The position numbers were made by a program, and so were the translations under genes. Shown piece by piece: positions 50,383-59,781 of a DNA stretch of 64,000 bases (its first letter is position 1; each line of letters starts with the position of its first letter). The stretch is from positions 1 to 64,000 of the forward strand of contig JAGBHU010000053.1 of assembly GCA_017935345.1 (NCBI GenBank), in the 5' to 3' direction. This DNA is from Coprococcus sp. (GTDB lineage Bacteria; Bacillota; Clostridia; Lachnospirales; Lachnospiraceae). Under the pieces are notes generated by a model. The model had not been told where the DNA came from and made no database searches. It saw nothing but the letters and a program-made list of their open reading frames with translations.

Positions 50383-51843
50383 ATGGAAAATTTTGAAAAA
50401 AAAGTGGAAAATTATATCAATCAATATAAAATGCTGGATGGAGTTTCACACGTTGTCGTGGGTGTTTCGGGTGGAGCTGATTCTGTATGCCTTTTGACTT
50501 TGTTATATCAATTGTCGGAAAAATATAACATCCATATATATGCGTTGCATGTCAATCATATGATACGGGGGGCAGAAGCCGATGCAGATGAGAACTATGT
50601 AGCAAAGCTTTGCGATAAAATGAATATTGGGCTTAAGGTTGTCCGTAAGGATGTGTGTGCGATAGCCAAGAAAGAAAAATTGACTGTGGAGGAAGCCGGA
50701 AGAAATGTGAGGTATCATGCATTTTCGGAATTCTGTCAGGAACTTTCAGAAACGGCTGCCTGTAAAAAAGCTGTCATTGCGGTGGCACACAATGAAAATG
50801 ATGCGGCAGAAACCGTTATATTGAATATGCTTAGAGGTTCAGGGGCAGATGGAATAAAAGGGATTCCGCCGATGCGGGGAAATATCATAAGACCGCTTTT
50901 ATGTGTAAAAAGACAGGAAATCGAAGCTTATCTTGCAAAAAATGATATGTATTATTGCATGGATTCGACAAATAATGATACCGAATATACCAGAAATAAA
51001 ATCCGCCATGACATTCTTCCTGCAATGGAGAAAATTAATGACAGAGCCATAGAACATATTACCAAACTGGCAGCCCGCATTGGGGAATATACGGAGTATA
51101 CGGATAGTCAGGTGGAGCTTTTTATAAAGCAGCATGTAAGCTGCTTTTCAGATGAAAGCGATACAGGGCGATGGATTGTTTCCATGGACGTACTCCGTGC
51201 AGAAAATCCATTAATCGAAGGACTGGTTATCAAGGAACTGATAGCAAAAGTGTGCGGGGGAAGTAAAGATATAGGAAGCAGTCATGTAGACGAGGTAAGA
51301 AAGTTATATAACACTAAATCAGGCGCAATGATTATGCTGCCGCATGGAGCAGTAGTAAGACATCAATATGGGAAATTGGAATTTGCCATGCAGAAAGCTT
51401 CAGAGGAAACGACGGCTGTCGGAGAAAATGAATTAAATGATAAAGTTGTGTGGCAACAGCAGATAGATATGGATAAGGATGGAGTATACATGCTGGATAA
51501 TGGCAGAGGACAGCTTTCCATTCGGATATATGACAGACCGGAAATTCTCGATTTGTCAAAAAAAGAGTATACGAAGCTTTTGGATTATGATAAAATACGG
51601 AATAATATTCTTTTACGCAATTACAGCGAAAATGATTATATGACAATAGGGGCAGACGGCTCTAAAAAGAAAATGAACCGATTGTTTGGCTCCTGTAAAA
51701 TTCCTGTCAGTCAGCGAAAAAATGTGATACTTGTGGCTGATGGCTCAGAGATAGTATGGGCGATAGGTATTCGTATTGGAGAACGCTATAAGATAGCAGA
51801 AGATACAAAAAGAATCATGGAAATGGAATACAGAAAATTATAA
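50383..51843 (+). CDS. tilS: tRNA(Ile)-lysidine synthetase
   Basis: 486 residues. The PP-loop SGGADS is at residues 29-34, followed by HVNHMIRG and VAHNENDAAETVILN. It changes C34 of the AUA-reading tRNA-Ile to lysidine and is essential. The C-terminal TilS-C type domain (~370-486) is present. The ribosome site is poor. It sits between spoIIE and hpt, as in most Firmicutes. Confidence 0.94.
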   Translation: MENFEKKVENYINQYKMLDGVSHVVVGVSGGADSVCLLTLLYQLSEKYNIHIYALHVNHMIRGAEADADENYVAKLCDKMNIGLKVVRKDVCAIAKKEKLTVEEAGRNVRYHAFSEFCQELSETAACKKAVIAVAHNENDAAETVILNMLRGSGADGIKGIPPMRGNIIRPLLCVKRQEIEAYLAKNDMYYCMDSTNNDTEYTRNKIRHDILPAMEKINDRAIEHITKLAARIGEYTEYTDSQVELFIKQHVSCFSDESDTGRWIVSMDVLRAENPLIEGLVIKELIAKVCGGSKDIGSSHVDEVRKLYNTKSGAMIMLPHGAVVRHQYGKLEFAMQKASEETTAVGENELNDKVVWQQQIDMDKDGVYMLDNGRGQLSIRIYDRPEILDLSKKEYTKLLDYDKIRNNILLRNYSENDYMTIGADGSKKKMNRLFGSCKIPVSQRKNVILVADGSEIVWAIGIRIGERYKIAEDTKRIMEMEYRKL

Positions 51844-51893
51844 CCGTTAAAAATGATAAAAGATAAATATACAATAAGAGAAAGGAAAACCGA

Positions 51894-52415
51894 ATGAAAG
51901 AACAAATAGGGGTATTAATCAGTGAAGAAGAGGTTGATGCAAGAATAGCGGAAATGGCAGCAGAAATAGATGCGGCATATGAGGGAAAGACGGTTCATAT
52001 GATTGGTATATTAAAGGGCAGCGTATTTTTCATGTGTGAATTGTCAAAAAAGATGAAAACGCCGGTAACGCTTGATTTTATGTCGGTAAGCAGTTATGGA
52101 GACGGAACCAGGTCGTCAGGTATCGTCAAGCTGAACAAGGACCTGGATGAAACGGTTGAAGGCAAGGATGTAATCATCGTGGAAGATATATTGGATTCGG
52201 GAAGAACCCTGTCATATCTTATTAAACTTTTAGGCGAAAGAAAACCGGCAAGCCTGAAAGTAATAACCCTTCTGGATAAGCCGGAAAGAAGAGTTATTCC
52301 TGTTGACCTTTATATGACCGGATTTGTTGTGCCTGACAGATTTGTAGTAGGTTATGGGCTTGATTGTGCCCAGAAATACAGAAACCTTCCATATATAGGT
52401 GTGATTGAGCAATAA
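51894..52415 (+). CDS. hpt: Hypoxanthine phosphoribosyltransferase
   Basis: 173 residues. The PRPP-binding motif VIIVEDILDSGRTLSYL with two acidic residues identifies a purine PRTase; FVVPDRFVVGYGLDCAQKYRNLPYI at the C-terminus is the hypoxanthine-guanine type. It salvages purine bases with PRPP made by prs. The tilS-hpt-ftsH order is conserved. AGAAAGGAAAA precedes the ATG. Confidence 0.95.
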   Translation: MKEQIGVLISEEEVDARIAEMAAEIDAAYEGKTVHMIGILKGSVFFMCELSKKMKTPVTLDFMSVSSYGDGTRSSGIVKLNKDLDETVEGKDVIIVEDILDSGRTLSYLIKLLGERKPASLKVITLLDKPERRVIPVDLYMTGFVVPDRFVVGYGLDCAQKYRNLPYIGVIEQ

Positions 52416-52477
52416 AGCAGATATTTGGACATTATAAATGATGTCTGAAAATATATACCAGATTTAAGGAGTAAATA

Positions 52478-54367
52478 ATGAACAAAAAGAAATTCAGAAA
52501 TGCCATAATCATATATCTGATTATATTTGTTATAGGTTTCCTTCTTATCAACAAATGGATTAGAAATGAAGCAAATATTACAACAAATTACAGTTATACT
52601 GATTTGGCAGAGGATCTTGATGCAGGAGAAGTATCAGCACTGAATATACAGCAGAATGCTGATGTACCGACTGCTACTGTTGAGGTAATTTATACAAGCG
52701 GAAAGCATATCGCCTTTTATGCATCGGATGTAAATGATGTCGTAAAGATTTATAATGAATATCAGGCAAAGATCAGTAAATATAATGCTTCAGCCGCTGA
52801 AGGTGAGACGAAAAAGGTTGCGAAATATAACCTTTATGATGTAGAAAAAGCAAGCATGCTCAGTATGTGGCTTCCGTACTTGATCATCATGATTGTATTT
52901 GTGATACTGATGATGGTTCTGATGAGCAGAGCGCAGGGAGGCGGTTCCGGCGGTCAGATGATGAACTTCGGAAAGAGCAGGGCGAAGCGAAATGATGATA
53001 TGAATAAGAAGGTTACATTTAAGGATGTAGCCGGTCTTCAGGAAGAAAAAGAGGAATTGGAGGAAATCGTAGAATTTCTGAAAAATCCGGGAAAATTCGT
53101 GAAGGTAGGTGCACGTATACCGAAGGGCGTGCTTTTGGTAGGTCCTCCGGGAACAGGTAAAACACTTATGGCAAAGGCTGTTGCAGGAGAAGCGAATGTA
53201 CCGTTCTTCAGTATATCGGGTTCGGATTTCGTTGAGATGTTTGTCGGTGTTGGTGCATCAAGAGTAAGAGATTTGTTTGAAGATGCAAAGAAGAATGCAC
53301 CTTGTATTATATTTATAGATGAGATTGATGCCGTGGCAAGACAGAGAGGTACAGGTCTTGGCGGCGGACATGACGAAAGAGAGCAGACCTTGAACCAGCT
53401 TCTTGTTGAGATGGACGGATTTGGCGTAAATGAGGGTATCATCGTGCTTGCCGCAACAAACAGGGTAGATATACTCGACCATGCGATCTTACGTCCTGGT
53501 CGTTTTGACAGAAAGGTTGCAGTAAACAGACCTGATGTGAAGGGCAGAGAAGAAATACTCAAGGTTCATACCAAGAACAAGCCGCTTGCGGAGGATGTAA
53601 ATATCGGAGAGATTGCAAGAACGACGGCAGGATTTGCCGGTGCAGACCTTGAAAACCTGATGAACGAAGCTGCAATTTGTGCTGCAAAGGCTGACAGGGC
53701 ATATATTGTTAAAGAGGATGTAGATAAATCCTTTATTAAGGTTGGTATCGGCGGTGAAAAGAAGAGCCGTCTTGTTCCGGAAAGTGAAAGACGTATTACG
53801 GCATACCATGAGGCAGGTCATGCGATACTGTTCCATCTCCTTCCACATGTAGGTCCTGTATATACCGTATCGATTATACCGACAGGAACCGGTGCAGGCG
53901 GATATACGATGCCGCTTCCTGAAAATGATAATGTCTTTATGACAAAGGGCAAGATGCTTGAGGACATTAAGGTAAGTCTCGGCGGACGTATTGCTGAGGA
54001 ACTGATACTTGAGGACATCACAACAGGAGCCTCTCAGGATATTAAGCAGGCAAGTCAGTATGCCCGTGCAATGGTTACAAAATACGGCATGTCAGATAAG
54101 CTGGGCCTTATTAATTATGAGACGGACAATCAGGAAGAGGTGTTCCTTGGAAGAGATTTGGGTCATGCAAAGTCATACAGTGAAAAGGTGGCAGCAGCCA
54201 TTGATAAAGAGGTTAAAAGAATTGTTGACGAGTGTTATGCTGATGCAAAAGCCATTATAGAGGCACATGAGGATGTTCTTCACAGATGTGCAAAGCTGCT
54301 GCTTGAGAAGGAAAGAATAGACAGAGCTGAATTTGAAGCATTATTTGAGGTACAGCCTGAGGTATAA
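52478..54367 (+). CDS. ftsH: ATP-dependent zinc metalloprotease FtsH
   Basis: 629 residues. Two membrane helices (~8-25 and ~130-150) flank a small external domain. AAA+ core: Walker A GPPGTGKT at 222-229, Walker [26 protein letters not shown]. The peptidase has the zinc motif HEAGH starting at His444. It degrades misfolded or unassembled membrane proteins and short-lived regulators. TAAGGAG precedes the start. Confidence 0.97.
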   Translation: MNKKKFRNAIIIYLIIFVIGFLLINKWIRNEANITTNYSYTDLAEDLDAGEVSALNIQQNADVPTATVEVIYTSGKHIAFYASDVNDVVKIYNEYQAKISKYNASAAEGETKKVAKYNLYDVEKASMLSMWLPYLIIMIVFVILMMVLMSRAQGGGSGGQMMNFGKSRAKRNDDMNKKVTFKDVAGLQEEKEELEEIVEFLKNPGKFVKVGARIPKGVLLVGPPGTGKTLMAKAVAGEANVPFFSISGSDFVEMFVGVGASRVRDLFEDAKKNAPCIIFIDEIDAVARQRGTGLGGGHDEREQTLNQLLVEMDGFGVNEGIIVLAATNRVDILDHAILRPGRFDRKVAVNRPDVKGREEILKVHTKNKPLAEDVNIGEIARTTAGFAGADLENLMNEAAICAAKADRAYIVKEDVDKSFIKVGIGGEKKSRLVPESERRITAYHEAGHAILFHLLPHVGPVYTVSIIPTGTGAGGYTMPLPENDNVFMTKGKMLEDIKVSLGGRIAEELILEDITTGASQDIKQASQYARAMVTKYGMSDKLGLINYETDNQEEVFLGRDLGHAKSYSEKVAAAIDKEVKRIVDECYADAKAIIEAHEDVLHRCAKLLLEKERIDRAEFEALFEVQPEV

Positions 54368-54385
54368 TATAAAGGATTGATACGA

Positions 54386-55729
54386 ATGAAAATTGCGAAA
54401 AGATTTGTAAATGCCGTAATCGTATTTATCATGTCAAATATGTATGTATTATTAAGGATTGTGGATATGGTCATGCCGTTTTTGTGTGTGACCATATTTT
54501 CGGTTTTCTATATTTTGATTATGATAATGCCGTTAACGGGTTTAAAAAATATCCAGACAAACAGTATACGCAGATGTCAGAGAGGCTGCGAGCTGCTATA
54601 TGCTTTCCTGATTTCTGTATCATGCAGTATTGTGCTGCTGTTTTTGATTCTGTTTCACAAGGTAGATGCTGATATCGACGGCATTGGTAACTGGATTGTC
54701 TATATATTGACGGCAGTCATATTTGAAGCGATATGCTTCTGGGCAGGAATCATAAGAGTGTATATTTCTTCCAGGCAGCTGGCAGTCAAATGGCGGGTAA
54801 TCGGAATGATCTGTGGATGGATACCGATTGTTCATCTGATTGTACTGGGAAAAATTTTGTCGCTGGCTGCTGCAGAGAATCAATTTGAAAATGATAAAAT
54901 ACTGCTGAATGCAGCCAGATGTAATGAACGGATATGTGCCACCAGATATCCGATATTGCTGGTGCATGGTGTATTCTTCAGAGATTTCAGATATTTGAAC
55001 TACTGGGGCAGAATTCCGGAAGAGCTTACGAAAAACGGTGCAAGAGTTTATTATGGCAATCAACAGTCCGCTGCATCCGTAGAAGCATGCGGACATGAAC
55101 TGGCGGCGAGAATTGTTCAGGTGTTGCAGGAAACCGGAAGTGAAAAGGTAAATATCATCGCTCATTCAAAAGGCGGGTTGGATAGCAGATATGCCATATC
55201 AATGCTGGGGATGGACAAATACGTTGCGTCGCTTACGACTGTAAACACCCCTCACAGGGGATGCGCATTTGCGGATTATCTATTGTCCGTTATCCCACAG
55301 GGAGTGCAGCAGAGCGTAGCGGGAACATATAATGCGGCACTTCGCAAGCTGGGTGATTATAATCCTGATTTTATATCGGCAGTAAGAGATTTGACGTATG
55401 AAGCATGTGTACGGAGAAACGAATTGATGCCGGATACACACGGTGTTCCGGTAATCAGTACCGGTTCGTGTCTTGCAAAGCCTTCGGGCGGCAGATTTCC
55501 TCTGAATATGACAAACGGCTTCGTCAAGTGGTTCGATGGTGCCAATGACGGACTGGTGGGAAGTGAGTCTTTTAGATGGGGTGATGAATACATCTATTTG
55601 GAGCCTTCGGGTAAACGAGGAATTTCCCACGGTGATATGATTGATTTGAATAGAGAAAATATAAAGGGGTTTGATGTCAGAGAGTTTTATGTACAGTTAG
55701 TACATAACCTGAAGACAAGAGGATATTAA
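54386..55729 (+). CDS. Membrane-anchored alpha/beta-hydrolase, lipase-like
   Basis: 447 residues from the ATG at 54386 (AAAGGA nine bases before). The N-terminal ~165 residues hold four membrane helices. The rest is an alpha/beta hydrolase resembling bacterial triacylglycerol lipases: PILLVHGVFFRD (oxyanion region), the nucleophile elbow AHSKGG with Ser, the acid within GANDGLVG and the catalytic His in ISHGDM. It probably hydrolyses a lipid or ester at the membrane. It starts 18 bases after ftsH and may be co-transcribed. Substrate not predictable. Confidence 0.8.
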   Translation: MKIAKRFVNAVIVFIMSNMYVLLRIVDMVMPFLCVTIFSVFYILIMIMPLTGLKNIQTNSIRRCQRGCELLYAFLISVSCSIVLLFLILFHKVDADIDGIGNWIVYILTAVIFEAICFWAGIIRVYISSRQLAVKWRVIGMICGWIPIVHLIVLGKILSLAAAENQFENDKILLNAARCNERICATRYPILLVHGVFFRDFRYLNYWGRIPEELTKNGARVYYGNQQSAASVEACGHELAARIVQVLQETGSEKVNIIAHSKGGLDSRYAISMLGMDKYVASLTTVNTPHRGCAFADYLLSVIPQGVQQSVAGTYNAALRKLGDYNPDFISAVRDLTYEACVRRNELMPDTHGVPVISTGSCLAKPSGGRFPLNMTNGFVKWFDGANDGLVGSESFRWGDEYIYLEPSGKRGISHGDMIDLNRENIKGFDVREFYVQLVHNLKTRGY

Positions 55730-56123
55730 GACAGGTTGAAAAAGTGCTCTGAAAAAGCACGAAAAATGTATAATTTGCACAAAAAATATGAAAAAAACTC
55801 TTTTTTTAAGAATTTAAAAGTAAAAATGCACAATTAATTTTTAAAAATAAAAAAATGTTTAGGCAGACTTTTTTGCAAATTGAACTATAATAATACTTGT
55901 AACCCCCCAATACATTATATAGTTTTTGCTACACCCCATAAGTAACAAAAATACCTTCTCCGAAGGAGCTGACAGAACGAAGGTCAGCTCCTTTTTTCGT
56001 GTGCCCTGCCTCCTGATGAAGCTGTCGTTGGCAGTTTCTGTATGCCTTTTTAAAAAAGTTGTTGTTTAATGCATGTAAAAGTATTAAAATTAAGTGAGCT
56101 GAGGAAAGGGAGATTATTGTAAT
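55730..56123. other. Intergenic region with terminator
   Basis: About 390 bases, very AT-rich, with a poly-T block near 55800. A good terminator lies at 55963-55997 (AAGGAGCTGAC / GTCAGCTCCTT, then T6). No gene or RNA is recognised in the rest. The terminator lies ~230 bases past the lipase, so a small transcript in between is possible but unsupported. Confidence 0.6.
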
Positions 56124-58220
56124 ATGACTGACAAACGCACAAAAGGCGAAAGAATACATGAGTACGTTTATAATGCTAAGCCGGTGCTTAATATAAATGG
56201 ATTATTTTCTGATGGTAGTGAATATTATGTCAATCCACAGGAGCCTGGTGTAAATCAGGAAATCAAGGTCAGATTCAGAACTTCGGTGGATAATGTTGAT
56301 GCGGTTTATCTTATCTATAATGGTGAAAAAATTGCGATGTCTATAGAAAGCTCAAATATTTTGTTTGATTTCTATACTGCCGTTATTCCGGCGGGGCTTT
56401 CACTTGTAAGCTACTATTTTGAAATTCATTCGGGTGCCGTAACATGTTACTACAACAGAATGGGTGTACAGAAGGAAAATAATAATGAATATAATTTTGA
56501 GATAACACCGGGATTTTCTGTGCCTGAATGGGCGCGGGGAGCTGTATTTTATCAGATATTTGTGGACAGATTTTGTAATGGGGATACGACAAATGATGTG
56601 CTTGACAATGAATACTACTATATTAACAGTGGTACAAAGCATGTAAAGGAGTGGAATAAGTATCCTGAAAACATGGATGTTGGTTCATTTTATGGCGGTG
56701 ATTTGCAGGGTGTTATGGATAAGCTTGACTATTTGCAGGATTTGGGAGTTGACGTTATTTATCTCAATCCGATATTTGTGTCACCTTCTAACCACAAATA
56801 TGATATACAGGATTATGATTATGTAGACCCGCATTTTGGACGTATTGTGGATGACAGCGGGGAATGTCTGCCGGAGGGTGTACAGGAGAATAAACAGTCC
56901 AAGCGGTATATCAACAGAGTTACAAATAAGAAAAATCTGGACGCCAGTAATGCACTTTTTATAGAGCTGGTGGAGGAAGTACACAAAAGAGGGATGAAGA
57001 TTATTCTTGACGGTGTATTCAACCACTGCGGTTCTTTCAATAAATGGATTGACAGAGAATGTATCTATGAAAATGAGGAGGGCTATGATAAAGGAGCATA
57101 TGTATCTGCAGACAGCCCGTATCATACATTTTTCAAATTCTTTAATCAGGAGGCGTGGCCTTACAATACAACCTATGACGGCTGGTGGGGACTTGATACA
57201 CTTCCGAAACTGAATTATGAGGAATCCCCTAAGCTGGTAGAATACATCATGCATATTGCAAAGAAATGGGTATCTCCTCCATACAATGCAGATGGATGGA
57301 GACTTGATGTGGCAGCGGATTTGGGCCATTCAAGTGAGTACAATCACGGCTTTTGGCGTATGTTCCGAAATGCCGTAAAAGAGGCAAATCCAAATGCAAT
57401 TGTTCTTGCAGAGCATTATGGTGACCCAAAGGCATGGCTGGCAGGAGACCAGTGGGATACGGTCATGAATTATGATGCATTTATGGAGCCGATTACATGG
57501 TTTCTTACAGGAGTGGAGAAGCATAGCGATGAGTTCCGTGGAGATTTGCTGGGAAATCCCGATACCTTTATGGGAGCGATGAATTATCATATGTCCAGAT
57601 TCCAGAGACCGTCACTTGAGGTTGCCATGAATGAGTTGTCAAATCATGACCATTCAAGATTTTTAACGAGAACCAATCGTCGAGTGGGACGTATTCATAC
57701 ACTTGGACCGGAAGCGGCAAATGAGGGTATTGATAAAGGGATATTCAGACAGGCAGTCGTGTTCCAGATGACATGGCCGGGAGCACCAACCATATATTAT
57801 GGTGATGAAGCAGGTGTCTGTGGCTGGACGGATCCTGATGACCGCAGAACCTATCCGTGGGGACATGAGGATGTGGATTTGATTCATTTCCATAAGGATA
57901 TTATAAAAATACACAAGTCTTATGAAGCTTTGGTAAAGGGCTCTGTTTTATTCCTGTATGGTGCACATAAAACCATATGCTACGGACGATTTACGGATGA
58001 TGAGGGTGTAGTTGTTATTTTGAATACGAATTATGAGGACGTAGAGTTAAAGCTTCATGTAAGACGTATCGGTGTTTTCAATCATTCGATTATGAGACGG
58101 ATACTTCTTTCAAATGAAGGGGGCTATACGCTTGAAACACAGGAGTATATGGTAGAACATAATGTGCTTACCATTAAAGCACCAAAGATGTCTGCCATGA
58201 TATTAGTAACACCGATATAA
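56124..58220 (+). CDS. GH13 alpha-amylase, neopullulanase/cyclomaltodextrinase-like
   Basis: 698 residues, no signal peptide. An N-terminal CBM34-like beta domain (~20-130), then the GH13 barrel: region I DGVFNHCG, region II GWRLDVAAD with nucleophile Asp395, region III LAEHYGD with acid/base Glu430, region IV ELSNHDHS with Asp509, and a C-terminal beta domain. The N-domain and VFYQIFVDRFCNGD motif are typical of intracellular neopullulanases or cyclomaltodextrinases that cut imported maltodextrins. GGGAGATT precedes the ATG. Confidence 0.9.
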   Translation: MTDKRTKGERIHEYVYNAKPVLNINGLFSDGSEYYVNPQEPGVNQEIKVRFRTSVDNVDAVYLIYNGEKIAMSIESSNILFDFYTAVIPAGLSLVSYYFEIHSGAVTCYYNRMGVQKENNNEYNFEITPGFSVPEWARGAVFYQIFVDRFCNGDTTNDVLDNEYYYINSGTKHVKEWNKYPENMDVGSFYGGDLQGVMDKLDYLQDLGVDVIYLNPIFVSPSNHKYDIQDYDYVDPHFGRIVDDSGECLPEGVQENKQSKRYINRVTNKKNLDASNALFIELVEEVHKRGMKIILDGVFNHCGSFNKWIDRECIYENEEGYDKGAYVSADSPYHTFFKFFNQEAWPYNTTYDGWWGLDTLPKLNYEESPKLVEYIMHIAKKWVSPPYNADGWRLDVAADLGHSSEYNHGFWRMFRNAVKEANPNAIVLAEHYGDPKAWLAGDQWDTVMNYDAFMEPITWFLTGVEKHSDEFRGDLLGNPDTFMGAMNYHMSRFQRPSLEVAMNELSNHDHSRFLTRTNRRVGRIHTLGPEAANEGIDKGIFRQAVVFQMTWPGAPTIYYGDEAGVCGWTDPDDRRTYPWGHEDVDLIHFHKDIIKIHKSYEALVKGSVLFLYGAHKTICYGRFTDDEGVVVILNTNYEDVELKLHVRRIGVFNHSIMRRILLSNEGGYTLETQEYMVEHNVLTIKAPKMSAMILVTPI

Positions 58221-58225
58221 TAACG

Positions 58226-58386
58226 ATTCAGCCGTCAGTATGCTGCTGTTACATATATTGTTTGACGAAGCGCTTGCGCTTTGTAAAATACGTAGTGGTA
58301 CTAAGCTCGCTAAAGCTTGCTAAGTACCAACGTATTTTAATATTCTTCAAACAATATATATAACAGCAGCATACAGACGGCTGAAT
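58226..58386. repeat. 161-bp cruciform-type inverted repeat
   Basis: Outer arms of 40 bases (58226-58265 and 58347-58386) pair with two mismatches. Inside are a short CGAAGCGCTTGCGC hairpin and a second stem AAAATACGT...ACGTATTTT, giving a branched fold. No T run follows. Located between the amylase stop and the kinase start. Confidence 0.8.
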
Positions 58387-58416
58387 TGCAATTATGGAGA
58401 AATATAGGAGAAGCAC

Positions 58417-59628
58417 ATGTTATTTGAAAATAAGAGATTTCGAGAGTTCACATATGTATATGCTGTAGTTTCCGTGCTGTTTCTGGTGGCGACATGGTTT
58501 ATTTTTGGCGCTTTACAGAAGAGCATAGATAAGAAATATCTTAGGTTTACTGCTGAGATGATGGCGGAATATGATGACAGTCAGGGAAAAATCACATATT
58601 CGGAAAATAATGATGATATTGATGCTGCAATGAATGCACTTAGGGATATGGGATATGAAGCAAGTGGAATATATAAGATGTATACGGAGGTTCAGGGAAC
58701 ATTTTTAAGAAACCGATGGAAAGCGGAATGTGTTGTTTTAGTATTTGCGGTTGTTGTTTATGTATTGACAGTCATCTATGTCAGGAGAACCTTTGGAAGG
58801 CTCAGACAGTTGACAAAGGAGATGAACCAAAGCCTTGAAACGGGGAATCTGGATTATACTTCTGTTTATGAAGAGGGGGTTATTGGCAGGTTGGATGACG
58901 CTTATCATACATTGGTAAATGCACTGAAACAAAGCAAGGAAAATGAATTGCATGATAAAGAGTTTTTGCGTGATACGTTACAGGATATTTCTCATCAGTT
59001 AAAGACGCCGATAGCTTCACTGACTGTATTTAACGATTTGCTGTTGGACGGCAAGTTAGATACGGAGGAGGAAAAGATAAAGATTCTTGAAGAGAATCAC
59101 AAGCAGCTTGACAGAATGAAGCGGCTTGTGCTTTCCATGCTCAAAATGGCACGTCTTGATGCAGACAGTGTACGTTTTGATATGAAAGAGTGCAGGCTGG
59201 CAGATACGCTTGAAATGGCTCTTTCGGGAATTACTCATGAGGTAAAAGAAAGAGGTTACGTGATTCATAATTATTGTAATGAGGATATTATGCTGCTGCA
59301 TGATGCTGACTGGCTGGCGGAGGCATTTGGCAATATTCTTGTAAATGCATCAGACCACATGGAGCCGGGCGGAACAATCGATATCAATGTGGAAAGTAAT
59401 GCTATTTTTACAAGAATATCGATTAAGGATAACGGACATGGTATTTCTGAGGAGGAGCTGCTTCATATATTTGAGCGGTTCCATAGAGGAAGCAACAATC
59501 CGAATCCAAATAGTGTAGGAATCGGTCTAGCCCTTACGAAAGCAATTATAACAGGTCAGAACGGTGATATAACCGTAAGAAGTGAAGAAGGTCAATATAC
59601 GGAATTTATAATTACATTTTTTCGATAG
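58417..59628 (+). CDS. Sensor histidine kinase without adjacent response regulator
   Basis: 403 residues. Two membrane helices (~11-32 and ~104-126) flank an external loop of about 70 residues. A HAMP-like linker follows, then HisKA with phospho-acceptor His193 in DISHQLKTPIAS, and HATPase motifs N (AFGNILVNASDH), G1 (DNGHGISEEEL), F (FERFHRG) and G2 (GIGLALTKAI). The organisation recalls the kinases that control FtsX-type ABC transporters (BceS/VraG-like). The usual partner OmpR-type regulator is not beside it; the GH13 gene lies upstream instead. AGGAGAAG precedes the ATG. Confidence 0.9.
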   Translation: MLFENKRFREFTYVYAVVSVLFLVATWFIFGALQKSIDKKYLRFTAEMMAEYDDSQGKITYSENNDDIDAAMNALRDMGYEASGIYKMYTEVQGTFLRNRWKAECVVLVFAVVVYVLTVIYVRRTFGRLRQLTKEMNQSLETGNLDYTSVYEEGVIGRLDDAYHTLVNALKQSKENELHDKEFLRDTLQDISHQLKTPIASLTVFNDLLLDGKLDTEEEKIKILEENHKQLDRMKRLVLSMLKMARLDADSVRFDMKECRLADTLEMALSGITHEVKERGYVIHNYCNEDIMLLHDADWLAEAFGNILVNASDHMEPGGTIDINVESNAIFTRISIKDNGHGISEEELLHIFERFHRGSNNPNPNSVGIGLALTKAIITGQNGDITVRSEEGQYTEFIITFFR

Positions 59629-59690
59629 AGCTTAGATGTCGTAAGTACAAGATTTCTTTTCATCAGATATGACGTTTATATGACATGGTA

Positions 59691-59731
59691 TTCTTACAAA
59701 ACTGTAAGAATATGGTTCACATTATTGTAAG
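59691..59731 (+). promoter_or_regulatory. Candidate response-regulator site before permease 1
   Basis: Palindrome TTCTTACA-AAAC-TGTAAGAA (59691-59710), then TGTAAG again at 59726-59731, exactly 23 bases after the first. The same layout recurs before permease 2. The downstream TGTAAG lies beside a possible -35 (TTGTAA). Confidence 0.6.
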
Positions 59732-59781
59732 ATTGAGGTTTTAATATATATAACAGATTAAAACAAAGGTGGGCTGGCAGT

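Noticed and set aside
53038..53562. 174-codon minus-strand frame over ftsH
   Set aside because: Antisense to the AAA+ core; no independent signals.
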